Shown one piece after another: positions 48,486 to 57,273 of a stretch of 64,000 nucleotides of DNA (the stretch's first letter is position 1; every line of letters starts with the position of its first letter). The position numbers were made by a program, and so were the translations under genes. This DNA is from Microthrixaceae bacterium. Lineage in GTDB: Bacteria > Actinomycetota > Acidimicrobiia > Acidimicrobiales > Microtrichaceae. The notes under the pieces are model-generated. The model made no database searches. It saw only the letters and a program-made list of their open reading frames with translations, and was not told the origin of the DNA. Location: the NCBI GenBank assembly GCA_023957975.1, contig JAMLGM010000006.1, positions 1 to 64,000 of the forward strand. Direction: 5' to 3'.

Positions 48486-48974
48486 ATGGCCCCGACCGAG
48501 GCAACCCGCTGGCTCACCGCAGACGAACAACGCACCTGGCGAGCGTGGCTGGGCATCAACGCCCTCCTGGCGGCCACGCTCGATCGCCAGCTGCAGCGCG
48601 ACGCCGCGATTCCCCACGCGTATTACGTGACGATGGCGATGCTGTCCGAACAACCAGGCCGCTCCTGCACGATGAGCGAATTGGCGGCTGCCACGCGCTT
48701 CTCTCCGAGCCGGTTGTCCCACGCCGTCACCAAGCTCGAAGCCAACGGGTGGATCGAGCGGCGCCGGGCAGAGGGCAACGCCCGCCAGATCATCGCCACG
48801 TTGACCGACGAAGGGATGCGCGTGGTCGAACAGGTCGCCCCCATTCACGTCGAACACGTCCGGACCGTGTTGTTCGATGCGCTCAACGAGGAGCAGGCGA
48901 CCGCGCTCGGCGATGTGCTCGAAGCGATCCTCGCGAACCTCATCGAACTCGAGGACGCACCCGGCGATCGCTAG
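48486..48974 (+). CDS. MarR-family transcriptional regulator
   Basis: Winged-helix regulator of 162 aa. The recognition helix lies in SELAAATRFSPSRLSHAVTKLEANGWIER, followed by the wing RRAEGNARQIIATLTDEG. Likely controls the amphi-Trp/dioxygenase neighbourhood or itself; no clear target. It lies downstream of palindrome family A copy 2. Confidence 0.9.
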   Translation: MAPTEATRWLTADEQRTWRAWLGINALLAATLDRQLQRDAAIPHAYYVTMAMLSEQPGRSCTMSELAAATRFSPSRLSHAVTKLEANGWIERRRAEGNARQIIATLTDEGMRVVEQVAPIHVEHVRTVLFDALNEEQATALGDVLEAILANLIELEDAPGDR

Positions 48975-49097
48975 TGCCGTGGCGACTCGTGTCCGCCGCC
49001 GACACCTGCAACGATGTCGGACGCCACACGCAACGCTGCGCCGGACGTACCGGGCTGATCGCCCCGAGCCGACGCAACCCACACGAAACGAGGGATG

Positions 49098-49313
49098 ATG
49101 GGACTCATCGAATACGAGACCAGCGAGAAGTTGAGCCGCGAACAGGCCGCCGCCAAGCTGCGCGATCTCGCCGACCAACTCGCACGCCACAACGAGGTGG
49201 CCTTCGAGCGCGACGGACTTCGCTACACCGTCGATGTTCCCGATGAGGTGACGTTGTCCTACGAGATTGAGGTGGGCGACGACAGCGAGATCGAAATCGA
49301 GATCAAGTGGTGA
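49098..49313 (+). CDS. Amphi-Trp domain protein
   Basis: Protein of 71 aa with the amphi-Trp pattern: KLSREQAAAKLRDLADQLA, then VDVPDEVTLSYEIEVGDD and the closing EIEIEIKW. Function of the family unknown. Two adjacent ATGs (49095, 49098) are possible. Its 3' end overlaps the convergent dioxygenase gene by 11 bp. Confidence 0.8.
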   Translation: MGLIEYETSEKLSREQAAAKLRDLADQLARHNEVAFERDGLRYTVDVPDEVTLSYEIEVGDDSEIEIEIKW

Positions 49314-50172
49314 GCGTTTCCTGAGCGTTGGCCGCCCAGCCGGCTTGCTCACGAGGCAGCACGCCGAACCGGTAGCTCGAGGCCACGATGGCGTCGTACA
49401 CATCCTCCTGGTGATATGCCATCACGCCGCGATCGCCCTCGGCAGCCCCGACCGCTACGTGGAGCGGGATGAGGTGATCCTCAGCCGGGTGCGCAAAACG
49501 CGCGCTCGGGGCCTCGACCCAGTTGCGCAGGCGCTCGGTCCGCTCCGAGACGGGGCCGTCGACAACAGCCGACTTCAGCCATGCATCGAATTCGGCCGAC
49601 CCGACGCGCCCTGCTTCGCCGAAGGCCCGCATGTTGTGAAACGTGAACCCGCTCCCCACGATCAGCACGCCCTCATCTCGGAGCGGGGCCAGTGCCCGTC
49701 CGAGCGCCAGGTGATCGTCGACGTTGTAGCCCGCCCGGATCGACAGCTGCAGAACCGGGACTGAAGCCTCGGGGTACATCACGGCGAGCGGGACGAAGGC
49801 ACCATGGTCGTAGCCGCGTTGTGCATCTTCGGCCGAAGTGATGCCGGCCCCCGTCAGCAGGTCGCGCACGCGAGCCGCCACCTCGGGGGAACCCGGTGAT
49901 GGGTACTGCAGGTGGTAGGTGAATTCCGGGAAGCCGCCGTAGTCGTAGTACATGGTCGGCTGCGGGGAGGTTTGCACGGTGAATTCCCGCTCCTCCCAAT
50001 GAGCGGACACCACGAGCACCGCCCGCGGGGTGAGGCCCAGATCGGCGGGGATTGCCTGCAGATGACGCTCCATCGGTTCGAGGTCTCCGGGAAGGAGGTC
50101 CTTGATCCACGGCCACGGCCCACCGCCGTGCGAGATGAAGTAGGTGGGAAGACGGACGGGTTCGGTGGACAT
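49303..50172 (-). CDS. LigB/DODA-type extradiol dioxygenase
   Basis: Class III ring-cleaving dioxygenase family protein of 289 aa. Metal or active-site histidines are seen in FISHGGGPWPW, VVSAHWEERE, GYDHGAFVPL and GSGFTFHNM. YgiD-like members act on DOPA or catechol-type substrates; the actual substrate is unknown. GGAGGCATCCG precedes ATG 50172. It is preceded by palindrome family A copy 3. Confidence 0.88.
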   Translation of the reverse strand: MSTEPVRLPTYFISHGGGPWPWIKDLLPGDLEPMERHLQAIPADLGLTPRAVLVVSAHWEEREFTVQTSPQPTMYYDYGGFPEFTYHLQYPSPGSPEVAARVRDLLTGAGITSAEDAQRGYDHGAFVPLAVMYPEASVPVLQLSIRAGYNVDDHLALGRALAPLRDEGVLIVGSGFTFHNMRAFGEAGRVGSAEFDAWLKSAVVDGPVSERTERLRNWVEAPSARFAHPAEDHLIPLHVAVGAAEGDRGVMAYHQEDVYDAIVASSYRFGVLPREQAGWAANAQETLTT

Positions 50173-50260
50173 CGGATGCCTCCAGGTTCTCAAACCGCCT
50201 CCACGACGGTAGCACTTATTTGAACCCTCAACTATCCCCGTCTATTCCCCCACGCCGCCT

Positions 50261-50310
50261 GTTCTCCGATAACCAGTGGTCGTGATCACGACCACTGGTT
50301 ATCGGAGAAC
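50261..50310. repeat. Palindrome family A, copy 3
   Basis: 50-bp perfect inverted repeat beginning GTTCTCCGATAACCAGTGGT. It lies between the same-strand TauE gene (ends 50323) and the dioxygenase gene (starts 50172), where it could terminate the sulfur operon. Confidence 0.95.
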
Positions 50311-50322
50311 GGGCTAGTTGGG

Positions 50323-51093
50323 CTAGCGGGCTAGCGCTATTGCCGAGGCCGCGCCGTTTGCGATCGCGACCGCGACGAGCACACTCGCAAAGGCCCGCAG
50401 CGACGCCGTCGGTGGGAGCTTCGGGGCGATGCGAGCGCCCACCACGCTGCCGATCAGCATGGCGATGACGAACGGCATCGCCAGGTCCCACTCCACCGTG
50501 TCGAACCCGCGGATGAGTAGCGCCACCAAGGAGTTGCCGGCGACGATCAACAGCGAGGTGCCGATGGCTTTGGCCATGTTGAACCCGAGTGCCAAGGTCA
50601 GCACCGGAACGATCACAAAGCCACCACCGACACCGAACAGACCGGTCAGGAAACCGACTCCCATGCCGGCGACCAGAAGCCATCCGACACTGATCGAACC
50701 GTCGACCACGGACTCGCCGGCGGCCTCCTCCCCCGCCCGGGTACACGACGGACACGCCGTCAACATGCGGTGTGCTGCGACGAGGATCAACCCGCTGAAC
50801 AACAGCATCAACAGGTCGTCGTCGAGGTGGGTGTGGACCTCTTTGCCCGCCCAGGACGCAACGGCACCCGCTGCGACGAAGGCCGCCGCCACCCCGACGC
50901 GCACGTTACCGCGCCGCGCATGGGACACCGACGACACGACCGCCGAGACACCGACGGCGACGAGCGAGATCGCGGTGGCCTCGGTGAAGGTCAACCCACC
51001 GAGGTAGACGAGCGCCGGGACGGCGAGGATCGACCCCCCGCCGCCCAGCGCTCCGAGCAGAACGCCGATCACAAGACCGGCGATCGCGGTCAC
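50323..51093 (-). CDS. TauE/SafE-family sulfite/sulfur-compound exporter
   Basis: Membrane protein of 256 aa with about eight hydrophobic segments and the two family glycine motifs (LGALGGGGSILAVP near the start, LFGVGGGFVIVPVL in the middle). Probably exports sulfite or thiosulfate made by the dioxygenase upstream. ATGA overlap with the persulfide dioxygenase gene. Last gene of the sulfur operon. Confidence 0.92.
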   Translation of the reverse strand: MTAIAGLVIGVLLGALGGGGSILAVPALVYLGGLTFTEATAISLVAVGVSAVVSSVSHARRGNVRVGVAAAFVAAGAVASWAGKEVHTHLDDDLLMLLFSGLILVAAHRMLTACPSCTRAGEEAAGESVVDGSISVGWLLVAGMGVGFLTGLFGVGGGFVIVPVLTLALGFNMAKAIGTSLLIVAGNSLVALLIRGFDTVEWDLAMPFVIAMLIGSVVGARIAPKLPPTASLRAFASVLVAVAIANGAASAIALAR

Positions 51094-52574
51094 CTGTCGC
51101 CCAACCCGCAGGCTGCGGCGATTCCGAGTGCGCTGGCCCCGCCGACCAGATCGGACACGTCCGCGAATCCTGCCGCCTCAAGGACGCTTGAGCCGATCGC
51201 CGACCGAGCGCCGCCGGCGCACACCACAACGGTGGGACGTGCCGGGTCGAGCCCTGCGTCGTCGATCGCTGCGCTCAACCTTGGCAGCGGAATGGTGATG
51301 GCGCCCTCGACCGGGGCCGCCTCAACCTCGCCGGGATTGCGCACGTCGACAAACTGCAACGACTCGCCGAGCGCATCACGGCGGTCTGCGAACTCGACCG
51401 CCGTCAGCCGCGATTGGCGCCTGGACCGCTCGGGATGCTCGATCAGCACCCGCTCCACCTCGCCGAGCGCGCCGGCGACGTTGTCGAAGCCGATGCGCGA
51501 CATGCGCAGCGCCGCCTCGGTCACCGCGTCGGCATCGCCGATGAGCAGCACCGGAGTACCCGGACCCGCGAACATCCCGACCTGCTCGGCAAAGCGGCCA
51601 GTCAACGGAACCGAGATCGACCCGGCGAGGTGACCGGCCGCGTAGGTGTCGGCGGAGCGCACGTCCACCGCCATCGCTCCGAGCGCCTTGATCCGGTCGA
51701 AGGCCGCGAGATCGAGCGCATCGGGAGCATCGTTGTGGGCACGAATGGGTCGCAGCTTGCGGTTGAGCGTTGCGTCGTAGCCGAAGTACCCCGGGGTGGT
51801 CGGCTGGCCATCGGTGACGATCGCCACGAACGTCGCCTCGTCCATCGGCTGAACGGCGTAGTTGCTCACGCGCTGTTCGCCGATGGTCGAAATCGTCTCA
51901 CTCGACAACGACTTACCGCAGGCGGATCCGGCGCCGTGGGCGGGAAGGACCAACGTGTCGTCGGGCAGCGTCATCATCCGGTGCACCGAGGAGTACTGCT
52001 TGGCGGCGAGTTCGTCCGCCGGCACGTCGAACGCGACGAGCAGGTCCGGCCGACCGACGTCTCCGATGAACAACGTGTCACCCGTCAGTGCTGCGACCGG
52101 GGCGCCCTCGGGTTCGGCGCGGACGATGAGCGAGATGGATTCGGGGGTGTGCCCCGGCGTCTCCCAGACCTCGACCGTGACGCCACCGAGGTCGATGACG
52201 TCGCCATCGGCGAACAAGCGGGACTCGAATTCGGTCACCGCGGCCGAGCCGTAGCCGATCGTCGCACCGGTGGCGGCCGCAAGTTCGAGGTGGCCGGACA
52301 GGAAGTCGGCGTGGAAGTGGGTCTGCATCACGTACTCGATGCTCAGGCCGTCCTCGGCCGCCGCGGCGAGGAGCTCGTCGACGTCACGACGGGGATCGAC
52401 CGCGATGGCACGACCGGTGTTCAGGTCGCCGACCAGGTAGGCAGCCTGCGACAAACAGCCGAGGTAGAACTGCCGGATCAGGACATGATCGGGTAGCCCG
52501 GAGACTCGCTCTCCACCGGGAACGGTGGAAGCGGCGAGATGAGCGGGCAACTGGGTGGGCGGTTGGGCGGTCAT
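51090..52574 (-). CDS. Persulfide dioxygenase fused to two rhodanese domains
   Basis: Protein of 494 aa. The N-terminal metallo-beta-lactamase domain (about 30-270) has THFHADFLSGH with iron ligands and matches ETHE1-type persulfide dioxygenases. The first rhodanese domain (about 300-390) lacks the active cysteine (LLIGDADAVTEA). The second (about 400-490) has it in VVVCAGGARSAIGSSVL. It oxidises glutathione-type or low-molecular-weight persulfides to sulfite. ATGA overlap with the rhodanese-DUF2892 gene. Confidence 0.93.
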   Translation of the reverse strand: MTAQPPTQLPAHLAASTVPGGERVSGLPDHVLIRQFYLGCLSQAAYLVGDLNTGRAIAVDPRRDVDELLAAAAEDGLSIEYVMQTHFHADFLSGHLELAAATGATIGYGSAAVTEFESRLFADGDVIDLGGVTVEVWETPGHTPESISLIVRAEPEGAPVAALTGDTLFIGDVGRPDLLVAFDVPADELAAKQYSSVHRMMTLPDDTLVLPAHGAGSACGKSLSSETISTIGEQRVSNYAVQPMDEATFVAIVTDGQPTTPGYFGYDATLNRKLRPIRAHNDAPDALDLAAFDRIKALGAMAVDVRSADTYAAGHLAGSISVPLTGRFAEQVGMFAGPGTPVLLIGDADAVTEAALRMSRIGFDNVAGALGEVERVLIEHPERSRRQSRLTAVEFADRRDALGESLQFVDVRNPGEVEAAPVEGAITIPLPRLSAAIDDAGLDPARPTVVVCAGGARSAIGSSVLEAAGFADVSDLVGGASALGIAAACGLGDR

Positions 52575-53239
52575 GATCGGACACCTCCGGACGTGGTGGA
52601 CGTGGTGGACGTCGTGGATGCCGTGCTGTTGAGCTTCGGCTGACTGGTGAGATCGACCGGGGCGGGAGTCGCTCCGGTGAGGGCTGCGGCAATGGTGGGC
52701 ATGTCGCAGGTTCCGGCGTTGCGCCGGTTGTAGGGGAGTTTCATCAGCATCATGCCCATCGCACATGTGTTGGTGACGGCAGCGAAGACGAGGCCGAGCC
52801 CGAGCGCGCCCGCCACCCAGCGGGTGTGGGGCCAAATGATGCTGAGCAGAATCGACACGGCGACAATGCCGCCGGCAACCAAGCGGACCTGACGCTCGAG
52901 GGTCCATGGCTGGGGACCGTCGAGGTGACGGAGTGCGTGCCCGCCCGCCGACCACGCCTCGATGCCGCCGTCGAGCACGTGCACCGTGTCGAGTCCCGCT
53001 TCGCGAAGCTGCGTCTCCGCGGCTTCGGCGCGACGCCCCGACTGGCAGATGAGCACGACCGGGTCGGTGGTGCGAGTCAACTCCTCACGGTGTTCGGCGA
53101 GGTTGGGCAGCGGCACGTTGTAGGAGCCGTCGATGTGGCCGACGGCGAACTCGCCCGGGGTACGAACGTCGATGAGCCGTACGGTCGGATGCTCGGTTCG
53201 CAGTCGAGCGAGATCGGCGGGACGGACGGTGACAGTCAT
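52571..53239 (-). CDS. Rhodanese-DUF2892 membrane protein (YgaP-like)
   Basis: Protein of 222 aa. The rhodanese domain (about 10-105) carries the active cysteine in LICQSGRRAEA. Two hydrophobic segments follow (VRLVAGGIVAVSILLSIIWP and WVAGALGLGLVFAAVTNT), then a Cys-containing motif and a Ser/Thr-rich tail (STASTTSTTSTTSGG). It handles sulfane sulfur at the membrane. AAGGAGCATC precedes ATG 53239. First gene of the sulfur operon. Confidence 0.93.
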   Translation of the reverse strand: MTVTVRPADLARLRTEHPTVRLIDVRTPGEFAVGHIDGSYNVPLPNLAEHREELTRTTDPVVLICQSGRRAEAAETQLREAGLDTVHVLDGGIEAWSAGGHALRHLDGPQPWTLERQVRLVAGGIVAVSILLSIIWPHTRWVAGALGLGLVFAAVTNTCAMGMMLMKLPYNRRNAGTCDMPTIAAALTGATPAPVDLTSQPKLNSTASTTSTTSTTSGGVRS

Positions 53240-53257
53240 GATGCTCCTTGTTCGAAG

Positions 53258-53300
53258 ATATACCCCTATGGGTATGTAAACCATACCCATAGGGGTATAT
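53258..53300. promoter_or_regulatory. 43-bp palindromic CstR-type operator
   Basis: Two 19-bp arms, ATATACCCCTATGGGTATG and its exact complement, separated by TAAAC. Each arm holds an ATACCC-CTAT-GGGTAT half-site set. It spans the divergent promoters of the sulfur operon and the CstR-like gene. Very AT-rich for the region. Confidence 0.9.
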
Positions 53301-53309
53301 GCTGTCAAC

Positions 53310-53579
53310 ATGAAGTTCCCGGAAGAGGTCAACGACGACGTCATCAAGCGATTGCGCCGCGCCGAGGGTCAGGTCCGAGGGGTGCAACGCCTCATCGAGG
53401 AGGGCGCCGACTGCAAGACCGTCATGACGCAGCTGTCGGCCGCCCAGGCCGCACTCCAACGAACGGGCTTGCGCCTCATGGCAGCAGGCATGCAGTACTG
53501 CCTCGTCGACCCCGACCGCGCCGAGGCCGAGGGCATGACCGTCAGCGATATGGAAGAGATGTTTCTGAAGCTCCGCTGA
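53310..53579 (+). CDS. cstR: CstR-like persulfide-sensing repressor
   Basis: CsoR-family repressor of 89 aa. C35 (EGADCKTVM) and C64 (GMQYCLVD) are kept, but the copper histidine position (residue 60) is Gly, as in persulfide-sensing CstR. RRAEGQVRGVQRL is the DNA-contact helix. A TATGCT -10-like element (53298-53303) lies 6 bp before ATG 53310 and there is no ribosome-binding site, so the mRNA may be leaderless. Probably represses the sulfur operon until persulfide links the cysteines. Confidence 0.9.
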   Translation: MKFPEEVNDDVIKRLRRAEGQVRGVQRLIEEGADCKTVMTQLSAAQAALQRTGLRLMAAGMQYCLVDPDRAEAEGMTVSDMEEMFLKLR

Positions 53580-53633
53580 TGCCGGCGTGGAGCGTGGGGA
53601 TGTGACGGTACCGGCCGTCGATCCGCCCGCGGG

Positions 53634-54170
53634 TCAGGCTCCGGGGTTGCCGTCGGTACGGGCCCCCAGCCATGTCGGCCACGGCACGGGCGGGTTGGGC
53701 AGCGGTTCGATGCCACGCTCGGCACACAGCGCAACGAAGCCGTCCCGGTCCGCCGGAATCGCACGCGGGTCTCCGCACATGACCTCATACATGGTCGCCC
53801 CCTCGGGCCCCGCGGTGAGCGGTCCGAACACGGCGCCGAGCGGCAAGGTGATGGAGGTCCCGGGCCCACAGATCCGATCGCCGATCGCGACCTCACCGGA
53901 GAGCACGAAGACGTAGTGATCGGATGCGTGACCGTGCTTTTCGACGACCACGCCGGGGTCGTAGCGCGCGTAGATCACCATGCGTTCGGGGGTCCACTCC
54001 AGGAACTTCTCCCAGATCGACACCCGCCGACCGTCGTGAGACTGAGCCTTCACCTCAACCCAGGCGACGTCGTCGATCGACACGATGGTGGGGCCAGCCG
54101 CGGGGCCGGCCGCAGAATCGGAATCGGCAGCAGCGGTGTCGGTTGAGTTCGGAGGCGTTTCGGCGGTCAT
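53634..54170 (-). CDS. Cupin-domain protein
   Basis: Protein of 178 aa. A low-complexity Ala/Gly/Asp N-terminus (1-28) precedes a single cupin barrel with the motifs EKHGHASDHYVFVLSGEVAIGD and GPGTSITLPLG. Its C-terminus is Pro/Trp-rich (PNPPVPWPTWLG). It lies 5 bp after the amidohydrolase stop on the same strand. Could be an accessory dioxygenase or isomerase of the same pathway; not assignable. Confidence 0.8.
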   Translation of the reverse strand: MTAETPPNSTDTAAADSDSAAGPAAGPTIVSIDDVAWVEVKAQSHDGRRVSIWEKFLEWTPERMVIYARYDPGVVVEKHGHASDHYVFVLSGEVAIGDRICGPGTSITLPLGAVFGPLTAGPEGATMYEVMCGDPRAIPADRDGFVALCAERGIEPLPNPPVPWPTWLGARTDGNPGA

Positions 54171-54175
54171 CGTCG

Positions 54176-55372
54176 CTACGCGTTCTGCAGGAGGGCTTCG
54201 TTGGCCTCGGCGGGAAGTTCGCTCAGCGGCCGGGCGATCTCCTCGACCGTCGGCCCGAACTGTGCCGCGGCAGGGGCGAGGGCCTCGAGGTCGAACCCGT
54301 AGACCTCCGCGGCGTTCTCGCCGAGGACGCGTCGAAGGTCGGCCTCAGGCCAATCGCTCATCGTCTGGCGAATCGCCTCCCGGGTGAACGGAGCGGTGCC
54401 CTCGTCGTGGGGGTAGTCGCTGCCCCACATGATCTTGTCGATGCCGAGTTCTCGAAATGCCGCCACGTCGGTTGCCCTCGGGAAGCTTGCTCCAACCCAA
54501 CAGTTCTGCTGGAAGTACTCGGTTGCCGAGCGTGCCAACACGTGTTCGGGCTTGAACCGCAACTCGCCGACCGCACCACGGTCACGCACTTTCGCCAGCA
54601 TCTCATCGAGTTGGGCCAGCGTCGGAACCAGCCACCCCGTGCCCTGTTCGGTCATGACGAACTTCAGTTTCGGGAAGCGGTCAAAGACCCCACTGAGCAT
54701 CATGAACATGAACGGCCGCCGCGAGAACGCCGGAATCTCGGCGAGCATCAACAGCGCCGAGGACGGGTGTCGGGCGTAGGCCGGAGAGCCGGACCCGCCA
54801 TGGCTGTTGACCGGCACCTCAAGTTCCTCACACACGGCCCAGAGTCGGTCGTAGTCGGGATGATTCAGCGGCAACACCCAGTCGCAGTCGGGTGGAATCG
54901 TCGGCAACAAGATGCCACCGCGCAATCCGTTCTCCTTGATCCAGCGCACATCGGCGATCGCATCGTCGATGTCGTTGAGGAAGATCTGCCCGATCCCCGC
55001 GCGCCGTTCGGGAAACCGCGAACAGAAGTCGGCCAGCCATCGGTTGTGGGCCCGCACCCCCGCGTGGCGCAGCTCGTACTCGTCGTCCTTCGGCGGGCGG
55101 GCGAACAACACGAAACTCGGGAAGAACGGCGGCACGGTGTTCGGAAAGATCACCTCGCCGACGACGCCATCCGCGTCCTGTTGGCCGTTGCGCATCTCGT
55201 CGTCCCAGTTGCGGTAGCGCCGTTCGTCGCCGAGGTCGCTGAACGGGTTCGAGTAGCCGCCGCGCCACTCGTCGAAGGCCTCGTGGTACTCAGGGTCGAG
55301 GTATTCGCGATAGGCGGCGTGGCTCGCTCCGGCATGGGTGTCGGACGAGATGATGGTGTAGTGATCACTCAT
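54176..55372 (-). CDS. Amidohydrolase-2 family metal-dependent hydrolase
   Basis: TIM-barrel protein of 398 aa. IISSDTHAGA carries the first metal motif, VPVNSHGGSGSPAYA a mid-barrel histidine and MWGSDYPHDEGTAPFT the C-terminal metal Asp. GGGGGAAAC precedes ATG 55372. Divergent from another member at 55435 across a 62-bp gap; both share the family layout of the protein at 7848 but differ in their C-terminal regions. Probably hydrolyses or decarboxylates a cyclic acid. Confidence 0.9.
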   Translation of the reverse strand: MSDHYTIISSDTHAGASHAAYREYLDPEYHEAFDEWRGGYSNPFSDLGDERRYRNWDDEMRNGQQDADGVVGEVIFPNTVPPFFPSFVLFARPPKDDEYELRHAGVRAHNRWLADFCSRFPERRAGIGQIFLNDIDDAIADVRWIKENGLRGGILLPTIPPDCDWVLPLNHPDYDRLWAVCEELEVPVNSHGGSGSPAYARHPSSALLMLAEIPAFSRRPFMFMMLSGVFDRFPKLKFVMTEQGTGWLVPTLAQLDEMLAKVRDRGAVGELRFKPEHVLARSATEYFQQNCWVGASFPRATDVAAFRELGIDKIMWGSDYPHDEGTAPFTREAIRQTMSDWPEADLRRVLGENAAEVYGFDLEALAPAAAQFGPTVEEIARPLSELPAEANEALLQNA

Positions 55373-55434
55373 GTTTCCCCCTTTTGCTTTCCGCATAGTA
55401 ACTTAGCGGTAGCCCAAATGTGTGAGGGGGAAAG

Positions 55435-56697
55435 ATGTCCGTTCAACCACTGACCAAAACCGGCGCCCGCGGTTCCGAGTTGCTGACTTCGATGGAGGAG
55501 ATGCCGTGGATCATCTCGGTCGACGATCACGTGATGGAACCCCGCGACCTCTGGCAACAGGAGCTCCCGCCCTCCCTTCGCGACCGTGGCCCCAAGGTCG
55601 TACGCGAGAACGTGAAGCTCACGTTCAAGGGCGGCCACTACGGCTTCGAACGCAACGCCCCCGACGGCGACCCGTGCGACGTCTGGGTGTTCGACGATCT
55701 TGTGATGCCCACCGGCCGGCTGCACGCCCCCGCGGGGATGGACAAGTCGGTCGTCGTCAACGTGCCGGCGATCTACGAGGATTTCCGTCCGGGCACCTAC
55801 GACCGCGACGAGCGCCTCAAGGACATGGACATCAACCGTGTCGAGGCCGCGGTCAACTTCCCCAACATCTTCCCCCGTTTCTGTGGGCAGGGATTCGCCG
55901 AGCGCGAGGACAAGGAACTCGCGCTGGCGTCGTTGCGCATCTACAACGACTGGATGATCGACGACTGGTGTGGCGGTGCCGGCAAGGGTCGCCTCATCCC
56001 GCTCACCCTCATCCCGCTGTGGGATCCCCAACTCGCCGCGGAAGAGGTCCGCCGTTGCGCCGCCAAGGGCTCGCACGCGATCGCTTTCTCCGAGAACCCG
56101 TCGAAGCTCGGTTTCGGCACCATCCACTCCGGCGAATGGGATCCGCTGTGGCAAGCCTGCGACGAGACCGACACCACGATCACGATGCACATCGGGTCCT
56201 CGTCGTCCATGCCGACCACCTCGCCCGACGCCCCGCTGGCGGTGTCGATGTCCCTCAGCGCGATCAACGCCCAGGGTTCGCTGCTCGACTGGATCATGAG
56301 CGGCACGCTCGACCGGTTCGCCGACCTCAAGGTCGTGTATGCCGAGAGCCAGGTCGGCTGGATGCCCTATCTCCTCGAGCGCGCCGACATCGTGTGGCGC
56401 GACGGTGCCGGCGACATCAAGCACCTGCCGAACCTGCCGAGTTCCTATGTTCCCAACCGCGTGTTCGGGTGCATCTTCGACGACCAGCACGGCCTCAACA
56501 GCCGCCACGCGGTCGGCATGGAGTCGATCGTGTTCGAGACCGACTATCCCCATGCGGACGGCACCTTCCCGCACTCGCTCGACGTGGCCTATCGCCTGTG
56601 CATCAACGCCGGAATGACCCACGACGAGGTGCACTCGTTCCTTCGAGGCAACGCCATTCGGGCCTTCGGGCTCGAACGCTTCGGAATCACCGAGTGA
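55435..56697 (+). CDS. Amidohydrolase-2 family metal-dependent hydrolase
   Basis: Protein of 420 aa. The metal motif is ISVDDHVMEP (D-x-H), then MHIGSSSSMP and FETDYPHADGTFPH. GGGGGAAAG precedes ATG 55435. It overlaps the MarR gene (GTGA), so regulator and enzyme are coupled. Resembles actinobacterial amidohydrolases linked to steroid and aromatic acid degradation; substrate unknown. Confidence 0.9.
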   Translation: MSVQPLTKTGARGSELLTSMEEMPWIISVDDHVMEPRDLWQQELPPSLRDRGPKVVRENVKLTFKGGHYGFERNAPDGDPCDVWVFDDLVMPTGRLHAPAGMDKSVVVNVPAIYEDFRPGTYDRDERLKDMDINRVEAAVNFPNIFPRFCGQGFAEREDKELALASLRIYNDWMIDDWCGGAGKGRLIPLTLIPLWDPQLAAEEVRRCAAKGSHAIAFSENPSKLGFGTIHSGEWDPLWQACDETDTTITMHIGSSSSMPTTSPDAPLAVSMSLSAINAQGSLLDWIMSGTLDRFADLKVVYAESQVGWMPYLLERADIVWRDGAGDIKHLPNLPSSYVPNRVFGCIFDDQHGLNSRHAVGMESIVFETDYPHADGTFPHSLDVAYRLCINAGMTHDEVHSFLRGNAIRAFGLERFGITE

Positions 56698-57230
56698 GCG
56701 ACGCCCGCACGGTCTCGAGCGGCACGGTCTCGAGCGGCACGGTCGCACAGCGGGGGGCGGTACTCGCTCCCCGCTTCGACTGGGCCGCCGAGGCGGGACT
56801 GGCCGACGATGAGGTCGGCGTGCTCACGCGCCTGTTGCGGATTCAGATGTTCGTGTCCGAGGCGCTCGACAACCTCGTCGCCCCCCACGGGGTGAGCGTC
56901 GCCGACTACATGGTCCTCGCCTCGATCCGGCGTGGATGCACCTCCCCCGCCGAGTTGTGTCGCGTCCTTCGGCGCACCACCGGCGGCATGACCCTCACCA
57001 TCGATCGCCTCATCAACACCGGCTGGGTCGAACGCACCCCGGACGAGACCGACCGACGCCGCATCGTGGTGTCGCTGACACCGGACGGGCTGGCCAAGGC
57101 CACCGCCATTCACGGGGCTCTGCACGCGTGGGACGACGCGCTGGACCTGCCCGAGGCCGATCGCGACCGCATCGGCGTGGTCCTCGACGAGGTGACGCGA
57201 CATCTCACCCCGCACACACACGTTCTGTAG
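56694..57230 (+). CDS. MarR-family regulator
   Basis: Regulator of 178 aa starting at GTG 56694, overlapping the amidohydrolase stop. The winged helix is in SPAELCRVLRRTTGGMTLTIDRLINTGWVERT with the wing DETDRRRIVVSLTPDG. A 15-bp direct repeat near 56709 encodes the N-terminal VSSGTVSSGT. The last residues and the stop codon (57228-57230) lie within palindrome family B copy 1, so the repeat has set the C-terminus. Confidence 0.9.
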   Translation: MSDARTVSSGTVSSGTVAQRGAVLAPRFDWAAEAGLADDEVGVLTRLLRIQMFVSEALDNLVAPHGVSVADYMVLASIRRGCTSPAELCRVLRRTTGGMTLTIDRLINTGWVERTPDETDRRRIVVSLTPDGLAKATAIHGALHAWDDALDLPEADRDRIGVVLDEVTRHLTPHTHVL

Positions 57231-57272
57231 GTAATTGCGGTGGCCATGACCACCGGAATTACCTACAGAACG
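57221..57272. repeat. Palindrome family B, copy 1
   Basis: 52-bp inverted repeat CGTTCTGTAGGTAATT...AATTACCTACAGAACG with two internal mismatches. It lies between the MarR gene, whose stop it contains, and the convergent MFS gene, which ends at 57274. Confidence 0.95.
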
Positions 57273-57273
57273 C

